Assembly (NCBI RefSeq): GCF_036417845.1
Contig: NC_089982.1
Coordinates: 41,937,684 to 42,001,683 of the forward strand
DNA: 64,000 bases
Reading direction: 5' to 3'
Source: Apteryx mantelli
Lineage: Eukaryota > Chordata > Aves > Apterygiformes > Apterygidae
The position numbers and the translations under genes were made by a program. The notes below the pieces were generated by a model. The model was not told the origin of the DNA, searched no databases, and saw only the letters and a list, made by a program, of their open reading frames with translations. This document shows positions 14,801 through 29,382 of this stretch, in pieces (positions within the stretch are counted from its first letter, which is position 1; each line of letters opens with the position of its first letter).

Positions 14801-17800
14801 CCATATTATAGTCTATGATAATATTCATTCCATGCTTGATTTTTGTTTAAAAAGTAGGTTTTTTTATTAATTTTCCTCTGCTGCTACTAAATATAACTGG
14901 TAATGACTAAACTGGAATGCATTTACATGTGAATAGCCTTATTCATATCATTCTCTACTTTATTTTTTAACTTGATGCCTTTTATTTGCCTTTTTTCCTA
15001 AAGAAATCCTCTTAGATATCATAGCATTTGCATGCATCCAATATTTTTGTTGTTCCTTCCTTAAGGAGCCTTCTGTTTCTTCTTATCACTGGAAGAATAT
15101 CACTTCATTTCAAGACTGTCACCAAATACAGTATTCATGCTAAAGGGTTATTTATATAATTCTAATATTGGTGATATTATTTTCACCTTCCAGTGGAAAC
15201 AAAAGTTGTATTTATTTTTTTAACTGCCCTTGTATATGAGTAAAGGTTTCCATTGATTCTATCACAATGATGCAGAAGCTTTTTCCCTTCCTTCCTAGCA
15301 GATATGGTTGACATAGAGTTTATTACCCCATTAACAACAAGCAGTACCAGTTATACAGTGTTCCTGTAAATAAAGTTTATAAAATAAAATCTGTAAAAGA
15401 AATGCTCTACTTTGAGGCATATCATAATCCACAAGGCATTTGGAAAAGGAGTTTACTTTCCACTACCCATCATGAAAGAAGAAAATGTTCTACTTATTTT
15501 TGTTTCATCACTCCATGACTTGAGTGTGATTAAAAGAATAATAATTTACAGATGATTTAGGAATATAAGTTCCGTAATAATAATTAAAATACGTACAGTC
15601 CAAAGTTCTAATGCAAAAAGCATCTAAAATATTATGGTTCCTAATAGAAGTGAAAGTACATGAAATAATAATCTTGAAGTTCCTATCGTTTAACAGAACA
15701 CTTTTGGTAAGGTATTATATTGCATCTGAGTAATGCTATGAGCTGTTTTAAGATTATTTTATTTCTTTTTGCACATATTAGTAACTCTTTCACGAAGAAA
15801 CTAAAAATGATGTCAGAAAGTTTTTAGTATGCTGATTAAAAAATGATAGTAGCTTTTAACACAAGAATGCATAATAGGTTGTAAAAATATTTCAGAATTA
15901 CAATAAGCCTTACTTGAAGAAAACTGAAGAAAAAAAACACTCTTTCAGAAAAAGAAAAAAGTATTTAAAATATCCTTCATCATCTTCCAACTAACATTTT
16001 CATGTTCTTTATTGTACAAAAAGTCTTTCTGAAGCCTGCTCTGAAAAGCACTGCTGGACACCAATCTCAATTAATTCAAATGCAAATAAACCATGAACGT
16101 CAACCTACTTCAAGCAATCAGCACCAACCTACTTCAAGCAATCAGCGGAAGTATTGCCAGCTCTCTTCTCATTTAACTCTTTAGAACTTGTTGTTTTCTT
16201 GGGACTTGCACAAATCAGCAATACAGCTAAATAATTCACCACTAATTTCACTGAATGTATGGTAAAAAGAGTGATTAATTGAATAGATGTACTAATATAA
16301 TTTCTAGGGTAGGAAGGGTTAATAGCTGCATAAACATTGCCACCAAATAAAGCTAAAAAATGGATAAGAAATACATATTTGCAAGTAGTTCCCATACCCA
16401 CTTTGTAAGAAATCATGCCTGGCTGGACCACAAAATTTTGACTGATTTGAACCAAGTTCATTACATCACTCAGGTGATATACTCAGGCACTGCAACCAGC
16501 GCTATCAATGACAACAAGGGAATGGAAGATACTGGCAGATGGGGAACAGTTTCACAATTTCTCTGCCGCTCTAACTGTGCAGAAGTTTTCTTATCTGTCT
16601 TGGCCCATCCTTACTGTTTTGACAAAACAGGAGCAGAATGAATGAAGATATGTCTCTAATAAATGTAAATGCTGGAAAAGAACACAACCTACCTAGTAGG
16701 AAGAAGGACCTTGCAACTAGAGATTACTCAATTAACGCAAAACCCAGAAAAAGTATTTGGAAAATAGCCCAAAAGAGAGTTAGCATGTGGGTTTGATCCC
16801 TCCTGAACATAGGACTGCATTCCCTGGGTAGTGGTAATCTCTGATCTTAATAGAGTTATAAAAGGGAGTTGCATGCAATGCTGTTTTCAAGGTGCTGGAA
16901 AACCACAATTTAAATCTCATTTAAATCACAGTTTTCTCAATATCTCCTTATTGTAGAGCATGGCAAACTTGACAAAGTTTCTACTTACTGTTCTTTTATT
17001 AACATAAAAGAGCATTCATTGTCTTTTCTGTCTATCAAAAGGCAAGGAAAAGCACACTGCATTAAATATGTATAATATTTTATGTAAACAAGTTCCCAAC
17101 CTTTTCATTTGTTGACAGCTATTCTCTATGCATCAAAAAAGCTTGAACTATAAAACAGACTTAAACTGATTTTCAAATAAACTTGCTAACCTATTTGCTT
17201 TGCTTTAAAATTATGTAATGTTATAAACCAAACTACACTGAATTATTAATTTTTTTTTGCTTGCTGTTACTTAGAAAAACTGAAAACCAGAGTTGAGAGT
17301 GGCATTTGATTCATTACGCCCCCTTGTTTCAGGCATTCACTCCTGGGATGTTTAATATCATGCATTGTCCCACAATATTTGCCAATCTGGAAAAATTATT
17401 GAGAAATGGCAACCTAAGTTTCGTTTGGCCTCTTAGCTTTGAAATTTCTAAGTCAAATTCAGAACTGTTAAAGGGCTGAGCTGTATGTATTGGAGTTCCA
17501 GCTTTTTACTTAAAATCAAGTATAGCATTGCTTTCATTAGAATTTTATATTCCCAGGAAATCAAGGAAGAGTGATATAAAATTTACATTCTAGAAAATGT
17601 GATACAAAATAACAGTTTAGAACAATGTATATCCCAAGGGAATAAATTTATCCCAAGGGAAAAAGTTGTTTATTTATTATAGATGCAACGTATGTGATTA
17701 TAACATTTGCTTTTCCTAGTATTAAACATCCTTGGTTTTTTAAGCAAATATTGATGGTGATTGGATAAGCTCACACAAAAGCATCAGCATGACAAATGAG

Positions 17801-20560
17801 CATAATCAGATAAATATAGAACACATCTAGAGCCAAGCAACATAACATTTTTTTTTGATCAGTACCATTTACTATCAATGGGTATCCCAGCAAGTAGCTC
17901 AGTGACCCATTATCCAGTGTAAGCTTAGAACTCCTAAAGTATTGTTTATACATTGATATCATCAATCATTGTAAGTGTATGCCCACACGTGCACCTCTAC
18001 GTGTGGCGGTCAGTGTACGCAGGGCCTACAGAGCAGCACTTGTTAAACAGGGGGTTTGCCTGAATAATGGTTTTATGGTAACACTCCATCCTTGAGTTTG
18101 CACTAGATTTGCGATGAGCTATTTAATCAAGTCATTAACATTGACTTTTCTTCAACTTTTGAATGTTATTTTTGAAGTTCTTGAAACTTCACGCTATACA
18201 GTCACAGCGTTCCAGGTATACAAATGTGCCAGGAGAAAAAAGGGAAAATGGTTACTACTGAAGACAGACTTTTTCTAATTACAACAGCTGACTAAAATAG
18301 TTATGGACCACAGTGCATAAATTACACTCAATGCATCTATATATTCCTTTAGAAAACCATTTTGTTGGAACATAGCAATGCCATTTTACTTCCTTGAGAG
18401 TCTATATATCATTTTATAAAACTCCATTTTTAAACACGATTTATAAAATAAAGTAGCATAATGCAAACCACGATGAAACATTAAAAATGGAAAGATATAA
18501 TCAGACATAAAATATAAATTTAAAAGTGGAGAATTAATGATTTCGCAACAAAGTTTATCATCTGATTGATGCTGGTAAAAAGATTGATCTCAGCAATATC
18601 AATGACTTACTTATGTAATGATGGACATAAGTCTTTTGCAGTTAACAGGACTACATATGTGGATAAAAACTACTCAAGTGAACAAGGATTTGCAGGTTTG
18701 GGCCCTGTATGTTTACAGATTGACAACAAAAGTTTGGCCATATAGTTAATGTATTTTTTCCCATTTTTACTGCACTGTCAATACCTCATGCTTCAAAACT
18801 AACTTTTCCAAAAGATTTTTTTAATATTTACTTTAGAAAGCAAGCGTCCTGAAATGCCACACTCTAAAAAGTGCTGTTATTTAAAAGAGTAACTAAACAT
18901 CTCAAAACAAATAAATATTCAGGTCAATGACAGATGATATGACCTGTCCTAGCTGATGGGTAGATTGCTAATGAAGGTTTAGAGGCAGCGTGAGTGCTGT
19001 ATAATAAACTTTCTTTCCCTAACATTTGAAGAGAATAAGATGATAGCTGCTTTCTAATTAGTGAAAAAATAGTAAATCAGCTGTATTTCCTAATTCTACT
19101 TAAATTTAATTAAAGCCTTAGCATTCTAAACTGCTCTCCCCTGAATTTGCTTGCCTTCTACTTTACTCCTCAGTATTTCTGTGCTAATGCCGGATGGTTT
19201 TCTTTATATTCTGGCTGATAAATATATTCAGTAAAAGCACCCCACTTTAACATTAAATAAATAGTACAGGAATAAATAATGTTAAAGGGTCTCCTTTGAT
19301 CAGCTTCATACCACCAACAAATGATACCATACCACCTAATGTTTACAGTTGCTACAGCTGCTAGCACTTGCACAGGACAACTATGTAAAGAAACAAATGT
19401 GTTTCAAGTCTGATTCTAAAGAAAATTTGCCACAGCTGCTAGAGTATAAAGCAATAAATAATGCTACAAAATACACGGTGAGGACCTCATTTGCCTGCCT
19501 GTTCTGTTCAGTCATCTCAGTAGCACTGGCTACAAGAAGCAGCAACCCATTCGTTCCGGGATCAGAAACCATCCCTGCTGGGTGCTCGCTCTGCGTGCAC
19601 AGAACTCTGACAACTCGCAAGAGTGGCAGAAAGCCCCTTCATGAAGCAGAGCACTCTACCAAGCTTGCAAAAGGTTAAATGCTGCTGAAATAGCAAGGCA
19701 TTTCATCTGCCCACGCTTCCCAGCTCCATTCAATTACCAACAGCAGCGGTCCTATAATGCAACATAATACTGTATTATTAAATCAGAGATCCGCATTTAC
19801 ATCTACTTATAGCCTGGACGAAGGCCTGCCATCAGTCAATATCGGAGCAAACAGCCCACAACTTTCCCACACGCAGGCACACCCTGTCACACACACTGAC
19901 CGACCTTGGAGAAAGAGGTGAGGATGAGCCCTTTCAGAAAAACCTCGTTGTTTCACAAGTTTAGGTTGTTACTGTCTTACACTGTTAGCCAAGCACCCCA
20001 AGGTATCACCATTCTTCTGGTACACGCAGGCACACAGAGCAACATGAGGCTATTTTTTAAATCCCTTTTAATTTCTGCTTTGCTCTCTACTTCCCAGAAT
20101 GACCTCACATACCCCTTCTTCCCCCAGACAGAATCAATTAGAGTTTTTCTTGTCTCCCCAAAAACTGGTGCTTATACAAATTAGCTTCTGTAACGTCTTT
20201 TAATACGGTTTTAAAACATTATGAGATTTCTAAAACAGAATATTTTCAGACATTTAAGCACCATCCTGAGAGCAAGTCTGCCACAAAAATAAGCCTCCAA
20301 CTTCTCATTCTAGATTCATCTCTTGTTTACAGAGCCCATCTTACTGAAAGCTACACACATCTTTTCCAAGTGTTGCCCCTCCACTGACCTAAGGACTAAC
20401 AAGCTTCCAACTTTGCTCTGCCTTTAATTGCCAGCTCCTCCAACTCACCCCTACCTGTGATTTATACGTAGGCATCAATTAAAAAAATAATAATAATGAC
20501 AACTGCTTACCTGATCCAAGAGTCACTAAAGTCCCCAAGAAAAAAGAAAGAAATTAAAAA
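14801..20560. other. AT-rich noncoding DNA, no gene recognised
   Basis: No supported coding region. The DNA is strongly AT-rich to about 19.1 kb. From roughly 19.35 kb toward the CpG island it becomes somewhat richer in C and in CA/CT steps, which may be the shoulder of the promoter region. Short open frames near 19.35-19.68 kb and 19.9-20.18 kb lack recognisable domains and are not called. A 24-bp tandem duplication is listed separately. Confidence 0.55.
16101..16148. repeat. 24-bp unit repeated twice in tandem
   Basis: The unit starts CAACCTACTTCAAGCAATCA and is repeated immediately. The first 22 bases of the two units are identical and only the last two differ (AC against GG). It is a recent local duplication with no evident coding role. 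Confidence 0.92.
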
Positions 20561-20569
20561 AATACACCG

Positions 20570-21180
20570 CGGGGTCCTCGTGCAAGAATCGCAAACGCAG
20601 AAACACTTCTTTGTTCGGCGAAGCGAGCAGCAGAGCCGGGCGCGATCCGGCGCAAACTCCGCGGCAATTCCCGGTGCGGCGCCTCCCGCGGGAGGCCAGT
20701 GCCCCGGCGCCGGGCGCTGCGGGCGGCTGCTGGCGCCGAGCGGGGGGAGGCGGCGGCGGCGGCCGCCCTTCAGCACCCGCAGCGCCGCGGACAGCACCGG
20801 CCCCGCTCGCCTCCGCCGCCGAGCCCGACTGCCGCCCGCCGCTCGGCCCGGCGCGGCGCGGCTCGGCTCGGCTCGGCGCGGCGCGGCGCGGCTCGGCGCG
20901 GCCCGGCGCGGCCCGGCCCCCGGCCCGCCCCCGCCCGCCCCCGCACTTGCCATCAGCTCCCCCCGCCTCGCTGAAGGGCTCCCCGCTCGCCCGGCCCTCC
21001 CGGGGCGGGGGGGCTGCTCCGACCGAGTTCGCCGCCCCCCGGGCACAGGCCTCGCCCCGCTCCCCTTTGCCCCCCCGGCTGCCGCCCGCGCTTCGGGGCC
21101 GGCTGCAGCCCCAAAGAGCGCGAGTGCCGCGAAGGAGCGAGTAGATCCCCACCGGAGCACCGCGCTTCCAGCTGTAACGC
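20570..21180. promoter_or_regulatory. CpG island, likely promoter of an unidentified gene
   Basis: Within about 600 bp the composition jumps from AT-rich to very GC-rich, dense in undepleted CpG. It contains GGCGGCGGC runs (about 20750-20765), GGGGCGGGG-type Sp1-like sites (about 21000-21010) and C-rich stretches. Sharp edges on both sides and intact CpGs are typical of an unmethylated vertebrate promoter island. Long open frames exist on both strands here, but they are arginine/alanine/proline-rich products of GC composition, not a recognisable protein, so no CDS is called. Transcription direction is unknown. No downstream exon was recognised on either side, so the gene may have a very long first intron or make a noncoding RNA. 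Confidence 0.85.
20841..20915. repeat. GCNCG pentanucleotide array, 15 units
   Basis: Fifteen consecutive 5-bp units of form GCTCG, GCGCG or GCCCG fill this stretch without a break in phase. The array lies inside the CpG island and explains the repetitive Arg/Ala/Ser/Pro open frames there. Every unit contains a CpG, so it contributes at least 15 methylatable sites. Confidence 0.9.
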
Positions 21181-24100
21181 GGGGGTGTTGTGCAATATTT
21201 ATGAGATTTAATATATCAAGCGGCTATCTGAAGGCTCAGGTGTGCCGGAGGCTTTGCACAGCCTGTATCGGGAATCCCTACCACCCATATCAAGTTTCAG
21301 TGCCTGAGTTTTGAGGCAGAGCTGCTCACAGAACTGAGGATACTGCTAACAGGCTGAAAACAAGGACATGCTACTGTGGGTTATCTTTAGTTATTAAACA
21401 TAAGAAAAAAATCCTACAGAGATAAGACTATTAATTATGCTTCCCTGCTTATAAGAAAGAGAGCAGATACCTTTGGATGAGCAGGATCAAAACATACTGG
21501 AAGAAAATGGCCTAAAAATTAGAGATATTTTTATGTGAAGTCAAGCAGAGAAACAATCTGAAGTCTCGCTTGAATCTGCTTTAGAACAGATTAAACTCTT
21601 TGATTTATTACTTTTTAATTAATTTACCATCCAGTCCACCACCTTTAAAGAGTAGCTACTTAATTTTCAACATGAAATCATTATGAAAACTAAGTATCTA
21701 ATTTTCATGGCATTATGGGTTACCTGCTTCAAGCCTTTTGGGCAGACGTCTTACAGATTAAAGTATTAAACTGTCTTTAAATCATCCATGACTAGGGTAG
21801 GACAGACTGAGGTCAGCTGCTCTGATCTACAATAGCATGCTAAGTTAATTATCTTTGCTTCTATATGTGGAATAAACTTGCAGTGACAAACAAAACTAGG
21901 TAAATCCAGTACTTAAAGAACTGAACTAGTTAACAGAGGAAATAATAAAATGGGATGTTTTGGACTGCATTAGCTTATTCCTGTTTTGTATGGGAGTTCT
22001 TATTGGACTGCTAATTAGGTCATGGTACTGCAGGAAGAAATATAATTAACTTTCACACTTTCATAGACAAAATGTACAATATAAAGCCAAATCAGAGTTG
22101 CGTTCATACAACCCTTTATAATTGCTAGTAATCACGAAAAACAGATTGGCTGGCATCCAGTTAAGATTTCTGAACCACTGTGGTTCTGTTCTCCCCTCTT
22201 TTGTCTCTTATGCTCTCTCAGGCTGCTTGCAAAGTACAGACACAACAAAATTTCACTACTTACTGACAACTTTTGGGGTGCAAAACTGATGTGGACAGTC
22301 AACTTCACTTACTAGCGCAGCTGCACTAGATGCTCCCCTGGGAGAGAGGTAAACCGGGAAGAACTGACTTGTTCCAAACTAGCGGAAATTGAAATTCTGA
22401 CGGCAAACAGGGACCTTACTTGTCCGCTCCCCTTTCCTGTTTTGAAAGGACACGAAACACACCATCAACAATGACATAACTGTTATATATGACCTAATTA
22501 TTAATGAAGTAGTCAGGAAGGCTATCAAATTATGCAAGGTCTGACATGTTATTACTCAGTTTGGCTTTGCAGACTGGTACACAAAGAATCCCAATGGAAG
22601 GATATAGGAAAAAATTTGAAAACTCTAAATCTTGTGATGACTTATGCTCTTAAATCTGAGTATAAATAATGATACAATGCCATGTAATACATGAAACAAT
22701 ATCCTTGCATTTTTATATGTATGTATCTCATCATGCTTACCTTGTTTCTTTTCTTCTTTGGACCCACTGGGTCATCTAGTTTACAAAGCTTGTCTTTAAT
22801 TAAAATTATTTTTATGTATTTGTAGCACAGAGAGCTATAATAGGTGAAAAATTACAGAATGTATCAGCTATTACAGATAAAATTTTTAGGAAATAAATTC
22901 TGCTTATTCTTACTCTGACAGCCTTGTGTCTTCTGCTGGTTGGATGAGGTTTATGAGCTCCATTTTGTATATTCTTCGCCCTGTTCTTCTGCAAACAAAT
23001 TGTGAATGAACTCAAACTTTTTTTCATTATTTTGTGACCCATAGATTCCACCATCGCTGTGTTTAGTAAAAACATTTTAGCCCACAGAGCATTACAGTGG
23101 AGTATTACTTCACTTTCTTCAATGCAGACCTGTGTACACTACTTTCATGAAGAATGTAGTGTGTTTAACAATTTGTTGTTAGTCCAGAGACACTGCTGGT
23201 GCTGTTTCTGATATCCATAACTGCTTAATTTGGATAGTGTATGACAATGTCTTACCAGATGCCATGTAGTATGCCACACAATTTTCACAATTTGGTGTAT
23301 TTAACAGCCCCATGTGCATGACAGTTAGTTATGCTTGGATTTCATTTTTCTACATAAATACTACATTTGAAGCATTTGCCATTTTTTATTGGGCAATTGA
23401 GAAGTTGTATAGTAAGTAATGAGGTTTGCTTGCAAAGGTGAGAAACAGAGGAGCTTCACAGCTGCGTTATGCTTACTAAGACTATTATTAATAATAAAGA
23501 TTCTCTATTTTGTATTTATGAGAACACTTTTTAATATAGGATTCAATATAGCTGGAAACTGTATGTAAGACAAGGAGAAGATCAAAGGCTCAATGTATCA
23601 AGGGGAAGTCAATACAGAAAAGCATGACTGAAGTTTGTCCAAAACATTTGCTCTCATAATTTACAACCTATACCTTGCTCACTGTTTTTAGAAGTCACTT
23701 TCTTAGTCTGACTAGTTTGGATCTGCTTTTCTACATGTACCCCTTCTCCAGAACTACTTACCTTGCAAACAGCTTTGGATGCAAAATGAATGTAGAATTA
23801 AAGAGTAATAGTATTTCAAAGGTGGCTATTTTGCTTCTCTTAGTTTTCCCAGTGCTAGCACTTCTAAAGCTATTTAAAATTATTTTTTCTATGCTTGTGG
23901 CTTTGTATTAGCAATCAGTAAAGACAGAGAGGGAAAAAAAGAAAATTTCAGAGACTTTCACCCTTACTCACTCTTTATATCATCCAAGTGACTTCAATAT
24001 GGCTTGGCACCACTCAGCATCTCTAAGTGCAACTGCACTGCATATCTTGAATGGAGCTGATGCCTTTTTAGAATAAATGACTTAGGGAGGTTCAGAATAA

Positions 24101-24393
24101 CACTGAATAGCAGTGTTCCAAACATAATAAAGTATTTTATATTGCAGATACCTCCATCTCCTCTTTTAACGTAAAGTGAGGTTTTACAATGAGATAATTA
24201 ACTTCAATTATTTTATTTTTCTGTATTATACCTTTAAACATTCAAAGTAGAAAAAGTGCTTATGTGAATAGATTATCAAGTTACCAGAGAATTCAGGATG
24301 TTAAAATCTGATAGTACCAAGTATCAATTAATTTGTTGTCCCAGATAAGCTGACAGTTACAAAGTAGTAAACAAGACTGGACAAACCTGAATT

Positions 24394-24407
24394 CACACAC
24401 ACACACA
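24394..24407. repeat. (CA)7 microsatellite
   Basis: A short perfect CA dinucleotide run. Confidence 0.85.
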
Positions 24408-27400
24408 TCTATATGGAATATAAATATTCTTTGAATCAAGACTATGCAATATTTTAAACAAACTTCTACTCTTAGCCTAATATCAAAATTAGGTTTAGGC
24501 AGTCTGCTAGATTTGGCAATAAATAAATGTTCTCCCAAAAAATACAATCCAAAGTATTGCCCTACTCTAAGGTTTAATTTCCACTTCTTCTCTCCAGATT
24601 ATTCCTTTGCTTGTTGGAAGAAGGCAGCTGCCCCTTCACTGCAGCTGCTCCTAGTGAAGATCATTGATTAGCTTGAAGTGAATGACAGCAAGAGAACTCT
24701 CAGGCTGCTCTAACGTGAGAAGGGATGAATTAGCCTCTAAATCTCTCTCTCTCAGTTGTGCACAGCGTGAAGTTTGGAAACATAAGTGTCTGTCTTTACC
24801 TCATCTTCCACTGGTCAATGCCTATTTAATGTTTTAATGAATTTGAAAGATAACAGTGAATCCACTATAAGCTCTGTGCTTATCAAAAAGTGTAATAAAG
24901 AGTACTGAAACCTGGCCCGATGCTTTTATAACAGCAGGCATCATGAGCACCAGGATGGCAGACACTGGCAAACGATATAGAAGAAAATTAGCTTGCTTGT
25001 GGCTTGGAGAGAGGTTGTGCCAACCATCTGCCGCAGGAGAACTCCCAAATGGCAAAAGAATCATAAAGGTGCATTAATGTTTACCCCACATTTAATCAAA
25101 GCCATTTCTCAAAAAGGGACTCAATCCCTCAAGAAAAAAATATATCTATAGCTATATGTAATTGGAATATGTACTTATGTTAGTGTTCACCCACAAGAAA
25201 CCTATCTTTGATATGCAACAATATCAATGTATACCACAAAACGACAGATGTTAAGTCATTAAAAAAAATTTGACACTGAGGTTAGATCTGTAGATTTTCC
25301 CATTATTTCTAATCAAATAAATGCTATAGGTTCATTTTGGTGTGTAGCAACTTTGTTATGAAAACGATTATGACAAGGTGACATTGCCCCCATTCTCATT
25401 TTGTGAATATAAAGTAACAAATGATTAAACGGTAAAGAGATAATATACTTCAGAATTCATATTCAAATTAAAAATTACTATTGAAAAATAATGGGAAAAT
25501 GAGGATAAATATTTAATTTCTCATCATCCAGCCTTTTTCTACTTAATTTCGGATCAAATAACTTCATTCAATATATCACTGAAATCTGAAAATATAATAC
25601 CACTTGATGTTAGATAATGCAGATTCCATAAATATATGCTCAGAAAGCTGAAGATACTTAGTTTCAGTCCTTAGCCATGATGTTTACAAGAGATCTCTTA
25701 GGGCATCTATTGGAGAATCTTAGTACTGCACTCTAAAGAAAGCCTTTAGAAAGAATAAGAAAACAAGAACAAGTTTTTATACTAGTAACAGATTTAAACA
25801 ATAAAATTAATTCAAACTTTTTTTTTTCTGGGCCGTCCTCATTAGGTTGACTGGAGCATTTAAAGTAAACAACCAAAGGAGAAAAGTGTTAGCACTGATC
25901 TTGCAGACTTCACAGCTGAAAATACTAACTGATAGAAATGAAAGAACTAATACTTTGCGTTTCATAATTTACTAGCTCATCCAGTCTTGAATATTTAAAT
26001 ATGTACTGATCTGAACATAGCATGCTGTGCTTATCTAGAAAACTGAGAATCCATTTTACATAAAGAATTTACTAAAAACCATAATGAGACATTTAACTCA
26101 TGATTAAGGATTAAGCCTTATCAAGAATGATCAAGTTCTGGGATTAGGCTTGTGTAGCCTTTAACTTGGTTTTACCACTTACATAGTTCATTTTCATTTT
26201 GAACTGTTACCTATGAAGTGCTGTTTAGTAATCCTGACATCTTTACATGTTTGCCATAATTTATTTCTGTCCACTAACATGGAATACTCTCTATTTTGTA
26301 TCTCGTTTACTCGAAGTGCCATGTAGAGGAGATTTCTGGAGATAAACAGTTGCTGTGTAGCTGGGAGTTTTAGCTAATTTGTGATTAAATAAAAAGAATT
26401 GTTTAACTTACTTTACAGAAATGATAGCTTTTGAAATTTTACTGATGAAGTAGCAAGCACCCTATATTGACTTCATGATTATTAATCTGGATTTACTTTT
26501 AAACAGCAGGTCTCTAACTCCCCTTACATATTTTTTCTGCTTTTCAAGAGATGCTGAGCTGTAACAGTCACCTGCAAGCTATCATTAGACCTGGATAATA
26601 ATCTTAAAAAATAATTAACCTGAAAAAAAAATTATCCTGAGGCTGAAGCACACTGGCAAATTGTTAATATCCACTATTATCGCAGGTTAGGTAACTCCCT
26701 CCCCCCAAATGGATCCCCTTATGCATTGGATGAATTGGCTCAACGAGATATACAAGATTCTTTCGTACAGCGGTATCAAACTACAACCTAAACATTATCC
26801 TTTTGTTTATGTTATGCATTATTGAAGGAACAAATCTTCAGTGTAACTTTAAAAGGCCATACAGACTTATGTGATGGTGTTTGAACATCATGCGTGTTCA
26901 AAAGCCCAGTGCAGCCTGTGTCCAGTCATTACAGAGCTAGAAAATCATTTCTCCTGTTCTTTGAGAGTTCCTTCATCTTTCCTAATTCTGTGTCATGGAG
27001 TTGGAGCACGATCACTTGTTTTCAAGTGGGGTTTTGCTAGGGAATAAGCCAACCCAAATAGTGACTGGATGTCTGGAAGGAAGTTCTAAATGAATATACA
27101 GTGATGTATAGCCTAATCCACGCTTAGCCATCTATCTTATCCTATATCTGATTACATCCCAAGCTGTACTAAAGCTATAAAGGAACCTGTTCTTACAAAG
27201 AATGCACTTAATGACTTTCAAGAAATCAGGTCTATGAACCACTGTATCTGTATGGAGTAAGAGCAGTTTCCTGCAGTTCAGAAAAACCAAAAGAGAATAT
27301 ATTCAGTGCAGAGCTCCCTCTTAGTGGAATCTGTCTCTGTGTCTCCTTGATAGCGACCAGCCTGTCACAGAAGAGCACAAGCAACATTAAATGGGGTAAA

Positions 27401-29382
27401 TATTCTGCCTTAATGTTTTTGTGACTTTGATATGTTGAGGTTTGCATTTCCTCAGGAGATAGATTTCATCAAAGGTTCATATTGGTGTTGTGACAGTTAG
27501 ATGCAGTAAAAATATGGAGCACATTTCTGTCAGGGGAAAATATTAGTCTTAGGTATTAGTCCACAATTCTACTTAGCAAGAATCCTTCTTTGTCGTTCTA
27601 GACTGTGATATAACAACCTTGCAACTAACTTTTAACCACTTTTCCACTAGTACTGGTCCTATACAGAGGAATGGGATAATACAGAAAGGCTAATGTGTCA
27701 CAATTAAATGCTGACAGATCCTAACGTAAAAAGAATATCTTGATACTTCTTCCCCATAACATACTTCAAGGGACAAAGTTAAAGATGCAGACTTCCCATT
27801 TGCATCTATTTTATTTTATTTATTTTCCTTTCTTTTTCATAGATCACTCTATAAACCCTAGCATGCACAGGAGACCACCTCTCTCGTGCCCAGCGGATGC
27901 TCCGCAGATTAGCCTTTTACCAATTAGGGCAACTAGCTATGGAGTCTGCAATCTCTTACTCCCTACCCTACAGTGCTTGTAACATCTCATATTACACTTA
28001 CAATACTTAAAACCTTCCATAAAATATGAAATAATATGGTTTGAAGTGTTCAGAAGCACATATTTCCTAAATAATTATAGGGATAGGAAAGGGCTACTTG
28101 AAACTTTGCAGTGCTTGTACATCTCAGTGAACCCATTTTATGATTCAACTAATTCTCCTCCAAAATTCAGCTAATTTAAAATGACAGACTTTTAATTACA
28201 TATGACAAACTATTCAATTAAATGTAAAATCTATTTTCACCAGTACTGTATTATTTGAAAAGTTATAAGATTTGTCAAAAATATCAGATTTTCTCCAAAT
28301 GCTTTCCTCAAAAAAAGAAAAAAAAGAGTACATTATAGGTTGTTAAATATTCAGTTGAAAGATCTCTTTTTTGCAATGTCTTGCAGAATATCCCACCATT
28401 CATGTAGCTTTTATTAGAGTCAAAACCAGGCTGAACACATTCTTCTTCTTTACTATTTCTAAGTTTTTTGGAAGGTTGTTTAAAAAGGATTACCCAATCT
28501 CATGTGAATAAAATGAAACCTGGTAGAAAAATGCCAGAAAAAATAATCTTATTATGCTTTCAAAAGTAGTTATAAGTCAGCAGTTCACACTCGCTATACA
28601 TGATATTTATGTGTTTATCGTCACTATATGTCTGATTATCTTTCTAGTAATCATGAATACAGGACATGTTACTCTTGTAATATTTTCACAAGGAAAGAAA
28701 GAACTCTTTTTGCTTAAACAGGAAAAAAATACAGTACTGAGAGACTAAATTGTTTAAGCTGTCACAAAGGAAATCTGGGGCAGTGCTGGAAACAGAAATT
28801 TCCCATTTCTTATTCACTCTTAATCACATGATAATACTTCTTTATCAATCAACGTTTAAATTTAAAAGCAATGATTACATATACTCAAATATTAGATGAT
28901 CGCTATTAATGATAATAGAAAAAGATGTACAACTGCACTTCAGAAAGAGAGTTCATAAAAATCACAGTATGCACTTCTTTTAACATAAAAGGAACTTGAA
29001 AATAAAGTTTGCTGCTGTTTGCCTGATTTACTTCAATACTATTGATTCAGTAAAACTATTTGTATTCACTGTAAAATGTTTCCACCATGTTCACTTGCTA
29101 AATGCCTGCTACCTAATTTACATGCACTGTATTCTCTCTCTAAAAAATTCCAAAGGTATATACAGTGCTTTCGTATTACCAGCATTTTGGAACAGGATCA
29201 AAATATATGCAGTACTTCCAGATCTGTATCTCTGCTAAGCCATTTATTTGTTTTCAGTCAGGAAGTCAGCATCATTCTGAGGTATCAAAATTCATAGATC
29301 TGCACAATTTATAGCATATGTTATAAAAAGCACATTAGATGCTACTTCCGTGTATGCTTGTTTAAGATACCAAGTGTCATGT

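Noticed and set aside
16101..16148. CRISPR-like or satellite array
   Set aside because: Only two adjacent units and no spacers; this is a vertebrate nuclear sequence.
20496..21314. A 272-codon plus-strand frame and 200-codon minus-strand frames in the CpG island
   Set aside because: They overlap on both strands and several frames, are made of Arg/Ala/Pro/Gly from GC composition and the GCNCG array, and contain no recognisable domain.
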